Below are positions 1 through 4,919 of a stretch of DNA of 5,522 bases, piece by piece. Made by a program: the position numbers and the translations under genes. The stretch covers positions 1-5,522 of the forward strand of contig JAITKD010000260.1 in NCBI GenBank assembly GCA_031278575.1. The letters run 5' to 3'. Source of the DNA: Spirochaetaceae bacterium. GTDB taxonomy: Bacteria > Spirochaetota > Spirochaetia > Treponematales > Breznakiellaceae. Position 1 is the stretch's first letter; each line of letters starts with the position of its first letter. The notes under the pieces are model-generated. The model was not told the DNA's origin. It ran no database searches and worked only from the letters and a program-made list of their open reading frames with translations.

Positions 1-4
1 ATGA

Positions 5-166
5 GCCTCCGCGGAGCAACGCGCTGACCTGTGGTCCGATATGGTGGGCCTGTCGGATTTTTTAGAAATCGTCAAAACGGAACCCATTCTTGGTGGTTTG
101 ATTGGAAGGCCGGGGGCCATACCACGGTCAACCAGTTACGGAGGGGGAGCGCCCTTGATGTCATAG
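5..166 (+). pseudogene. Remnant reading frame interrupted by repeat element copy 1
   Basis: From position 5 an open frame reads like the end of a real protein up to about position 111 (it includes ADLWSDMVGLSDFLEIVKT and then EPILGGLIGRPG). It then enters the repeat element and stops at TAG 164-166. A TGA lies in the same frame at 2-4, so the upstream part is off the window or already broken. The first ATG in frame, at 41, has no ribosome binding site. If the element and one 12-bp flanking repeat are removed in silico, the frame continues from GRPGAIP and ends at TAA 353-355, 10 residues further on. I do not recognise the protein. It could also be a chance open frame; the minus strand is open here as well. 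Confidence 0.25.
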
Positions 167-324
167 GATGTACCAATTTTTGCCCATGACAAGCCTTTTT
201 TGACGCTGCTCCCCCTCGCTCCAACCCCGCGCCGCCCGCACGCGGGCTTAGGCGGGTTTTCCGCTACCCCCACTCTTTTTTTCACGGGCCTTATCCTTAA
301 CTTGTTGACCGTGGGGGCCATACC
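112..324. mobile_element. MITE-like terminal-inverted-repeat element, copy 1, with flanking direct repeats
   Basis: The element proper is 124-312 (189 bp). Its left end begins ACGGTCAACCAGTTACGGA; the reverse complement of its right end begins ACGGTCAACAAGTTAAGGA, so 17 of 19 bases match. Outside the termini lies an exact 12-bp direct repeat, GGGGGCCATACC, at 112-123 and 313-324, which looks like a target-site duplication. A closely similar copy lies at 4953-5134 in the same orientation, sharing the ends, the core GATGTCAT-N-GGATGTACC and an internal GGGGGAGC / GCTCCCCC pair. A 61-residue minus-strand frame spans the element (136-321), but copy 2 breaks it with frame changes and stops, so I treat the element as non-coding. 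It encodes no transposase and must be moved in trans, if it is mobile at all. Confidence 0.75.
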
Positions 325-328
325 CTGT

Positions 329-343
329 CGAACCTCAGGTTCG
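329..343. repeat. Short odd-centred palindrome beside element copy 1
   Basis: CGAACCT-C-AGGTTCG is a perfect 7-bp inverted repeat with a one-base centre, five bases after the right flanking repeat. With that flank it forms a unit, GGGGGCCATACC followed by a CGAA-containing hairpin. This resembles the downstream array unit (GGTCTGACC followed by CTCGAAGGG), so the insertion site may be a diverged single array unit. Confidence 0.45.
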
Positions 344-390
344 CGCTTGCTCTAAACGTGACCCATAAAAATTTTTAGCGGAATTTGTTC

Positions 391-406
391 GGAAATTGAA
401 ATTTCC
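391..406. repeat. Inverted repeat upstream of the RAYT-like gene
   Basis: GGAAATT-GA-AATTTCC is a perfect 7-bp inverted repeat with a 2-base spacer, about 50 bases before the transposase-like gene. It could be a protein-binding site or a transposon-end hairpin. The closest base match to a -10 box is TATAAT at 444-449, only five bases before the ATG and without a convincing -35, so no promoter is called. Confidence 0.35.
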
Positions 407-453
407 GGGCCCTTTACTAAAGCAAAACCGCGGATCAATCCCATATAATATCC

Positions 454-936
454 ATGAGACAATTACGCATACTCAAACAAGGGGTGTGGTACGAAGTCCG
501 TACCCGCGTCAACAATCGGGAACCGTTGTTTCGCTTGGGGACCGGCGCCGCGGCGCCGGTCCCCAATAAGGCCCTGGCGCTGTTCGCCCGGGTGTTCCGG
601 CAGACGAAACTCCGGTTCGTTTTCGAGATTCGGAAGCTGTGTCTTGCGGACGACTGGCTGACGTTTTACATTAAGCCGGCGGATGGGTTGGAACTTCCGG
701 CTATCATGAAGTGGCTGAAACAGGTGTTTGCCCAACGGTACAACCGTGCGGAAGGCCGGATCGGGCATATCTGGGGGGACCGGTACGGGTCGTGGATACT
801 GGAGGGGGAACCGCCGGAGGAGGAGGCCGAAGCGGGGCGGGGGGATTCAGCCGCTGGGGTCAGACCCCGGTATGGGGAAACGGCGCTCCACCCCGCTTTT
901 TCTCCTCTTTTCCCGCTTCTCCCCGCCCCCGGATAA
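454..936 (+). CDS. REP-associated tyrosine transposase-like protein (Y1/IS200 family), degenerate HUH site
   Basis: The 160-residue product has RAYT landmarks: VWYEVRTRVNNREPLF (residues 11-26; usual form YHVTSRGNNRxxLF) and MKWLKQVFAQRYNR...GRIGHIWGDRY (85-111), the helix that carries the catalytic tyrosine, with Y96 the best candidate. Working family members nick single-stranded DNA at REP palindromes and need two histidines in a segment like MPNHxHLL. Here that stretch reads LADDWLTFYI (64-73) with no histidine, so HUH chemistry is probably lost. Residues 28-38 (LGTGAAAPVPN) are encoded by a perfect 32-bp palindrome, apparently an insertion. The C-terminal ~35 residues are low-complexity and include a GGGGTCAGACCCC palindrome. 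No Shine-Dalgarno precedes ATG 454; the start is supported only by the N-terminal family match. It may be an inactive remnant or a divergent treponeme subfamily, and the family assignment is good only at the level of Y1/RAYT homology. Confidence 0.65.
   Translation: MRQLRILKQGVWYEVRTRVNNREPLFRLGTGAAAPVPNKALALFARVFRQTKLRFVFEIRKLCLADDWLTFYIKPADGLELPAIMKWLKQVFAQRYNRAEGRIGHIWGDRYGSWILEGEPPEEEAEAGRGDSAAGVRPRYGETALHPAFSPLFPLLPAPG
535..566. repeat. Perfect 32-bp palindrome inside the RAYT-like reading frame
   Basis: The 16-bp arms are exactly complementary, with the left arm TTGGGGACCGGCGCCG and no spacer. It is almost entirely G and C apart from the outer TT/AA and one A/T pair. It encodes residues 28-38 of the transposase-like protein, between the conserved NNREPLF block and the next helix, where other family members have no matching segment as far as I recall. 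It can form a very stable hairpin or cruciform. Confidence 0.85.
856..868. repeat. REP-like palindrome GGGGTCAGACCCC in the 3' end of the RAYT-like gene
   Basis: This is a perfect palindrome with 6-bp arms and a single central base. Its reverse complement, GGGGTCTGACCCC, occurs at 5135-5147 and 5352-5364 in the downstream array. RAYT genes typically sit next to the palindromes they recognise; here one lies within the gene and is translated as part of its tail. Confidence 0.7.
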
Positions 937-990
937 ACGGCGCCAATCCGCCCGGGGTTCCGCATCAACCTTCTTTTCCACCCCAAGCCG

Positions 991-1010
991 AAAACTTTCA
1001 GGGGAAAGGT
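991..1010 (-). terminator. Possible weak intrinsic terminator of the slyX-like gene
   Basis: Read on the minus strand, a 5-bp stem CTTTC / GAAAG with loop CCCT (1008-995) is followed at once by TTTT (994-991), about 50 bases past the slyX stop. The stem is short, so the call is tentative. Confidence 0.3.
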
Positions 1011-1054
1011 CTATCCTGAAACCGGTAAAACCTGAATTGCGGGTTACGTTTAGC

Positions 1055-1267
1055 CTAATAGTGGGGAGGTTTTCGGCTGGGAATAAGCTCCGGTTCCTGG
1101 GAAAGCGGTAACAGGCGCTCCTTCATGGCCCCGTATTCAGCGGAGAGTTTATCCAAAAGGGCGTTTCGTTCCAGGGTTTCTTCCTGGAGGCGGTTAAGAA
1201 AATCTTCCAGAAAAGCTAATTTTATTTCTATCTTTTCGATTCGCGGCTCCAATCCCTGTTGATCCAT
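1055..1267 (-). CDS. slyX: SlyX family protein
   Basis: The 70-residue product matches the small SlyX family in length and layout. An N-terminal acidic/hydrophobic heptad helix (RIEKIEIKLAFLEDFLNRLQ, about residues 9-28) resembles the family's ELEIRLAFQE pattern. A second predicted coiled-coil stretch reaches about residue 54, and the protein ends in the family signature PPHY. Family members are small cytoplasmic coiled-coil proteins, first linked to the slyD region of E. coli; their molecular role is unknown. The gene is transcribed away from the phosphofructokinase gene and its ATG lies 51 bases from that gene's start, so the two share an AT-rich control region. There is no clear Shine-Dalgarno upstream of the ATG (minus-strand TTCAGATA precedes it), so translation may be weak or leaderless-like. 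Confidence 0.85.
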   Translation of the reverse strand: MDQQGLEPRIEKIEIKLAFLEDFLNRLQEETLERNALLDKLSAEYGAMKERLLPLSQEPELIPSRKPPHY

Positions 1268-1318
1268 TATATCTGAATATATAATATTATAGCTATATTG
1301 GAAATAGGGGGGACATCC
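1257..1318 (+). promoter_or_regulatory. Divergent AT-rich promoter region and pfkA ribosome binding site
   Basis: A TATAAT at 1280-1285 could be the pfkA -10 box, with TGTTGA at 1257-1262 as a weak -35 at 17-base spacing. Minus-strand TATAAT (1291-1286) may serve slyX, but no -35 is visible for it. The ribosome binding site AGGGGGGA (1306-1313) lies six bases from ATG 1319 and decides the start of pfkA. The upstream in-frame TTG at 1298 has no such site and would put the Shine-Dalgarno inside the gene. Confidence 0.45.
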
Positions 1319-2680
1319 ATGAGTGTATCCTATAATTTTAGTATAGAAGAATTAGGGACGCGATCCATTAAATCGCCGATGACCATGTCGAAGACTCGGG
1401 GGGATTTTATCGCCAATTATGTGACCGATGATGAATTTGTCCGGTTAAGCGCGGCGGTAACCCTGGGAGCCCAGGCGCCGGTTAAACGGAGCCAGGTTTT
1501 TGAGTGCGCCGGGCCGCGGGAGTACATATATTTTATGCCCCAGCACGTACACGCGGGGATCGTAAGCTGCGGCGGGCTTTGTCCGGGGATCAACGACGTT
1601 ATCCGGGCCATTGTCCGCTGCCTCTGGTACCGCTACGGGGTCCGCCGTATTTCGGGGATCCGATACGGATACAAGGGTTTTTTGCCCGAGTACCAGTACG
1701 GCATCAAGGAACTTACCCCGGATATTGTGGATGATATCCATAAAATAGGGGGTACCTTCCTGGGGAGCGCCCGGGGAGGGGGCAAGGAAGTGGTCAAAAT
1801 CGTGGACGCCATTGAAAAACTCAACCTGAATATGCTTTTCACCATAGGCGGTGACGGAACCCAGCGGGGCTCCCTGGATATCGCCCAGGAAATAGACCGG
1901 CGGAAACTCAAAATAGCCATGATCGGGATCCCCAAAACCGTGGACAATGATTTTTCTTTTATCCAAAAATCCTTCGGGTTTGATACCGCGGTGGCCAAGG
2001 CGGTGGAAGTGGTTACCGCCGCCCACATGGAAGCCCACTCCCAGATCAACGGGATAGGCCTCGTAAAACTCATGGGCCGGGAATCGGGCTTTATCGCCGC
2101 CCACACCGCCCTGGCCAGCCACGAGGTGAATTTTGTCCTTATCCCTGAAATTCCCTTTGAACTTAACGGCCCCAACGGTTTTTTGCACCACCTGGAGGAA
2201 AGACTGCGGAACCGCAAACACGCGGTGGTCATCGTGGCCGAAGGGGCCATGCAGGATCAGCTGATAAGGGAAGTAAAAAAAGACGCCGGGGGAAACATCA
2301 AAATGGAAGATGTGGGAACCTACCTGAAGGACAAGATTCAGGAGTATTTTGACGCCAAAAGCATGGAGATCAACCTGAAATACATCGATCCCAGCTATAT
2401 GATCCGGTCCGCCCCGGCGGAACCCAGCGATTCAATTTATTGTGAACGCCTGGGGAACGCCGCTGCCCATGCGGCTATGGCGGGTAAAACCAAGGTATTG
2501 ATAGGGCTCGTGAACAACGAATTCGTCCATCTGCCTATGAAGGTGGCCGTTTCCCAGCGGAACCATGTGGACCCCGAAGGCAACCTCTGGCGGGATACCC
2601 TGGACGCCACCCATCAGCCCATTCTCATGGTGAATAACCCCATGGGGGCCATCTTCGGTAAAGAAGACGACGTTGAATAA
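1319..2680 (+). CDS. pfkA: 6-phosphofructokinase, probably ATP-dependent (group II, clade X type)
   Basis: This cytoplasmic glycolytic enzyme phosphorylates fructose 6-phosphate to fructose 1,6-bisphosphate. The 453-residue length fits the short spirochete PFK, not the ~550-residue PPi-dependent paralogue. Motifs in order, numbered from ATG 1319: GGLCPGIND (85-93) and GGDGT (177-181) in the phosphoryl-donor site; PKTVDND (205-211) with catalytic base D209 and metal-site D211; MGRESGF (252-258) binding fructose 6-phosphate; [10 protein letters not shown] (355-364) with R363 binding the sugar phosphate. G180 matches the glycine typical of ATP users (PPi enzymes have aspartate), while K206 is the lysine usual in PPi enzymes. 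This mixed pair is known from the ATP-using trypanosomatid-type PFKs, so ATP is favoured but not proven. ATG 1319 is chosen for its strong ribosome binding site. The racemase-like gene overlaps its last 8 bases. Confidence 0.93.
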   Translation: MSVSYNFSIEELGTRSIKSPMTMSKTRGDFIANYVTDDEFVRLSAAVTLGAQAPVKRSQVFECAGPREYIYFMPQHVHAGIVSCGGLCPGINDVIRAIVRCLWYRYGVRRISGIRYGYKGFLPEYQYGIKELTPDIVDDIHKIGGTFLGSARGGGKEVVKIVDAIEKLNLNMLFTIGGDGTQRGSLDIAQEIDRRKLKIAMIGIPKTVDNDFSFIQKSFGFDTAVAKAVEVVTAAHMEAHSQINGIGLVKLMGRESGFIAAHTALASHEVNFVLIPEIPFELNGPNGFLHHLEERLRNRKHAVVIVAEGAMQDQLIREVKKDAGGNIKMEDVGTYLKDKIQEYFDAKSMEINLKYIDPSYMIRSAPAEPSDSIYCERLGNAAAHAAMAGKTKVLIGLVNNEFVHLPMKVAVSQRNHVDPEGNLWRDTLDATHQPILMVNNPMGAIFGKEDDVE

Positions 2681-4004
2681 AACCATCGCTGCCCAAGGGG
2701 GGAGGGAACGGGAACTCTCCGATGAAACCCTGGACGAACTCTTTTCCGGCGCCCTAAACCGGGCGTTGGGAGAAGCGGGCGGTTCAGGACCGGTACTCAT
2801 CCTGCCCCCGGACATCACCCGGTTCCATTCCCGGGCGGGGTTCCTCACGGATATTGCCGTCCGGGAACTGTCGCGGCTCGGCCGGTTGGGGCTTGTGCTG
2901 CCCGCCCTGGGGACCCACGCCCCCATGGGCCCTGCGGACTTACGCCGTATGTTTCCCGGTACACCCCCGGACCGGTTCCGCGCCCACGACTGGCGGCGGG
3001 ATGTGGTGGAATTGGGCCGCCTGGAGGCGGAATGGGTGGAAGGGGTCTCCGGGGTGTGTTTTGATTGGCCGGTACAGGTGAACCGGCTGCTCCGGGACGG
3101 CGGTTTTTCCCTGATCCTCTCCATCGGCCAGGTGGTGCCCCACGAAGTGGCGGGTATGGCCAATCACCATAAAAACATCCTCGTGGGAACCGGGGGAAAA
3201 GAGGCCATTGACAAAAGCCATTTTGTGGGGGCCCTCTACGGCCTGGAGCGGATCCTGGGACGGATCAACAATCCGGTCCGGGCCCTCTTTGACGAGGGGA
3301 TGCGCCGTTTCGGCCAGGCCCTCCCCCCCATCCTCTGGGCGCTTACCGTGGTCGGCGGCCGGGGACCGGAGGAAGCCGCGGCGCCGGGGGAGTCCGTAGT
3401 CCGGGGGCTCTACGTCGGCTTTGGCCGGGATTGTTTTGAACAGGCCGGGGCCCTGGCCCAGGAGGTCAACCTGGATCTCCTGGATGAGCCGCTGGAAAAG
3501 GCTGTGGTTTACCTGGACCCCGGACAATACCGCACCACCTGGCTGGGGAACAAGGCCGTATACCGGACCCGGATGGCCCTGGCCGATGGGGGGGAACTCC
3601 TGATCCTCGCCCCGGGCCTGGAACGGTTCGGGGAAGATCCGGAGCTTGACGCCCTGATCCGCCGCTACGGTTACCGGTCCGGGGGGATGATCCGGGACCT
3701 GGCGGGCAGGGAAAAAGACCTGGCGGAAAACCTCAGCGTTGCGGCCCATTTGATCCACGGCTCCCCCGAAGGCCGTTTTACCGTGCGGTACTGTCCCGGA
3801 CCGGGCCTTGGCCGCCCCGAGATTGAGGCCGCAGGTTTCGCCTGGGGGGACCTGGACCAGGCCCTGAAACGGTATGACCCCGCATCCCTCAGGCCCGGGA
3901 AACAGACCCTTCCGGACGGGGAGGAGATCTTTTTTATTCCCAACCCCTCCCTGGGGCTCTGGGCGGAAAAAACCCGGTTTTTTTCCGCGGGGATAGGCGG
4001 GTAA
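2673..4004 (+). CDS. LarA-like nickel-pincer 2-hydroxyacid racemase/epimerase homologue (DUF2088)
   Basis: The family prototype, lactate racemase LarA, inverts a hydroxyacid stereocentre with a nickel-pincer nucleotide bound covalently to lysine. This 443-residue protein keeps the key residues at matching spacing: D47 and R50 in PPDITRF (LarA D72/R75), H82 in LGTHAPM (H108), H157 in QVVPHEVAG (H174), K167 in NHHKNIL (cofactor lysine K184) and H183 in KSHF (nickel ligand H200). The gaps H157-K167 (10) and K167-H183 (16) are exactly those of LarA. In the C-terminal domain K294 fits LarA K298, but the LarA Q295 position appears to be L291, so the substrate is probably not lactate. The TTG start is the only start codon after an in-frame TGA at 2631-2633. 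The gene overlaps pfkA by 8 bases with just a weak AAGAAG upstream, so translational coupling is likely. The cofactor genes larB, larC and larE are not in the window. The true substrate is unknown. Confidence 0.85.
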   Translation: MNKTIAAQGGRERELSDETLDELFSGALNRALGEAGGSGPVLILPPDITRFHSRAGFLTDIAVRELSRLGRLGLVLPALGTHAPMGPADLRRMFPGTPPDRFRAHDWRRDVVELGRLEAEWVEGVSGVCFDWPVQVNRLLRDGGFSLILSIGQVVPHEVAGMANHHKNILVGTGGKEAIDKSHFVGALYGLERILGRINNPVRALFDEGMRRFGQALPPILWALTVVGGRGPEEAAAPGESVVRGLYVGFGRDCFEQAGALAQEVNLDLLDEPLEKAVVYLDPGQYRTTWLGNKAVYRTRMALADGGELLILAPGLERFGEDPELDALIRRYGYRSGGMIRDLAGREKDLAENLSVAAHLIHGSPEGRFTVRYCPGPGLGRPEIEAAGFAWGDLDQALKRYDPASLRPGKQTLPDGEEIFFIPNPSLGLWAEKTRFFSAGIGG

Positions 4005-4033
4005 AATTATCCCTCATGGGAAAATTTTACCCG
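3998..4033. terminator. Stem-loop at the end of the pfkA-larA-like operon
   Basis: An 11-bp stem, CGGGTAAAATT (3998-4008) with AATTTTACCCG (4023-4033), continues after a mismatch into CCC / GGG round a TCAT loop. It contains the racemase stop codon TAA (4002-4004). No T-run follows, so it may act as an mRNA 3' end or a factor-assisted stop rather than a classic intrinsic terminator. A second hairpin with a seven-T run lies just upstream in the coding end (3963-3988, GCGGAAAAAA facing TTTTTTTCCGC). Confidence 0.5.
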
Positions 4034-4288
4034 TCCTGTAGCCCGCCTCTCCCCTGACAACGTATTGTCCTCGTTCCAAATCCCGGTTGGCTTTGGGCCG
4101 TAATGGTACTTTTACCGGTTAATCGCCGAAAAACTGCCGTGCAAGGGATTGGCGGGGGGTGCGGCCCCGGATCGGAGCGCCGGGACCGAAGCGCGGCAGC
4201 CTGATTGCCGCCGTGACGGGGCCCCGAAAAGCCCGGATTCCGGTATAAAGCGCCGGAAACACGCCCGAATTACCCAAAAAATCTTTTT
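4034..4288 (+). promoter_or_regulatory. Gene-free upstream region with candidate activator-binding inverted repeats
   Basis: No protein gene is supported here; a 76-residue minus-strand frame (4112-4342) runs across the promoter and is taken as chance. Two inverted repeats sit where sigma-54 activators could bind: GCGGCA-N7-TGCCGC (4193-4211), centred about 113 bases before the predicted transcription start, and TTCCGG-N9-CCGGAA (4238-4258), about 67 before it. Their role is inferred from position and symmetry only. Confidence 0.35.
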
Positions 4289-4304
4289 TGGCACGGTTTT
4301 TGCT
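4289..4304 (+). promoter_or_regulatory. Sigma-54 (-24/-12) promoter
   Basis: TGGCACG (4289-4295), four bases, then TTGCT (4300-4304) matches the sigma-54 consensus TGGCACG-N4-TTGCW at every defined position. The spacing from GG (4290-4291) to GC (4302-4303) is exactly 10. The predicted transcript starts near 4315, leaving a leader of about 90 bases before ATG 4404. A TATAAT (4306-4311) overlaps, but the -35 at 17-base spacing would be TTTTTT (4283-4288), a poor match, so a housekeeping promoter is less likely. Confidence 0.85.
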
Positions 4305-4314
4305 ATATAATTAA

Positions 4315-4377
4315 TAAGGCCGCCGGCCTTAAACCGGGTCATTCGGAGAAATCCGGCCCTGTTTTTTAAGGCGGCGG
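4315..4377 (+). promoter_or_regulatory. Structured 5' leader (palindrome plus long hairpin)
   Basis: TAAGGCCG-C-CGGCCTTA (4315-4331) is a 17-base odd-centred palindrome at the predicted transcription start. Its right half extends into CCGCCGGCCTTAAA (4320-4333), which pairs with TTTAAGGCGGCGG (4365-4377) as a 13-bp stem with one bulge. The two structures are mutually exclusive, so they could be alternative folds of the leader. The ribosome binding site of the next gene (AGGAG, 4394-4398) lies just outside the stem. I recognise no known riboswitch. Confidence 0.5.
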
Positions 4378-4403
4378 ATTGATTTTACTGGAGAGGAGTA
4401 TAT

Positions 4404-4874
4404 ATGAAAGGGAACATCTTTTTTATTATCCTGGTATTGTCGGCCGCGGGTCTTTTTGCCCAGGCCGGAAGCGGTTGGACGAGGGGAACCCGGACGCCGC
4501 CGGAATCCCTCACGGCAGTAACGGTGAACGGGAATTTAGCGATCATAGACGCCAGGATTGGCCTTAAAAGCGGGGATAACACCTACTATGTTATGGGTAT
4601 CGACCGGCTTATCGGGTTTGTCGACGGCCTCAAAGAAGGGGCCCCGGTAACCCTGGAGGGGTATGAGTTCCCCCTGCCCGATGCCCCGGAATACCGTTAC
4701 CTCCGGGTCCTTAAACTGAGCTTTAACGGCAAGGACTACGAGGTATCCCCCCGGCTTAGGCAGCTTGCCGAAGGGTCGGGGACCCCCCATCCCTTTGCCG
4801 GGCCGGAGTTCAAGAACTGGGACGGCCCGGGATTCCCCCGCCACGGAGGAGGCCACCGGCGGAATTTCCGGTGA
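4404..4874 (+). CDS. Small exported protein of unknown function
   Basis: The 156-residue product starts with a signal peptide: MKGN, a hydrophobic stretch IFFIILVLSAAGLFA, and likely signal peptidase I cleavage after A19 (LFA-Q). There is no lipobox cysteine, so it is predicted to be periplasmic or secreted. Residues about 38-115 look like one small beta-rich domain (TVNGNLAIIDARIGLKSGDN, then YYVMGIDRLIGFVDGLKEGA, then VTLEGYEF and a closing FNGKDYEVSP strand), possibly OB-like, judged only from the strand pattern. The tail from about 126 is rich in glycine, proline, histidine and arginine and looks disordered. AGGAG five bases before ATG 4404 supports the start. The sigma-54 promoter upstream suggests control by an enhancer-binding activator, separate from the metabolic operon. 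I recognise no family with a known function. Confidence 0.75.
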   Translation: MKGNIFFIILVLSAAGLFAQAGSGWTRGTRTPPESLTAVTVNGNLAIIDARIGLKSGDNTYYVMGIDRLIGFVDGLKEGAPVTLEGYEFPLPDAPEYRYLRVLKLSFNGKDYEVSPRLRQLAEGSGTPHPFAGPEFKNWDGPGFPRHGGGHRRNFR

Positions 4875-4880
4875 TGGGCG

Positions 4881-4913
4881 CTAACATCATCCATCTTGTA
4901 TTTCCAATGTTAG
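4881..4913. repeat. Inverted repeat after the exported-protein gene
   Basis: CTAACAT (4881-4887) faces ATGTTAG (4907-4913) over a 19-base spacer, immediately after the stop codon and just before the tandem array. No T-run follows, so a terminator role is uncertain. Confidence 0.35.
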
Positions 4914-4919
4914 ACAAGA

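Noticed and set aside
136..321. 61-residue minus-strand frame as a protein gene
   Set aside because: It lies within the inverted-repeat element, and the second copy of the same DNA is broken in this frame by frame changes and stops. It is repeat sequence, not a gene.
711..1111. Two plus-strand frames overlapping the end of the RAYT-like gene
   Set aside because: Low-complexity Gly/Arg/Pro-rich translations in shifted frames over the same DNA; no family resemblance and no ribosome binding site seen.
1298..1318. Upstream TTG start for phosphofructokinase
   Set aside because: It would place the strong AGGGGGG ribosome binding site inside the gene; ATG 1319 is six bases after that site.
1445..2250. 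Long minus-strand frames opposite the phosphofructokinase gene
   Set aside because: They are antisense to a clearly conserved enzyme; long opposite-strand frames are expected in GC-rich coding DNA.
2940..3758. 272-residue minus-strand frame opposite the LarA-like gene
   Set aside because: The plus strand carries all catalytic residues of a known family; the minus-strand translation has no recognisable motif.
4112..4342. 76-residue minus-strand frame
   Set aside because: It runs across the sigma-54 promoter and leader palindrome, has no ribosome binding site and no recognisable domain.
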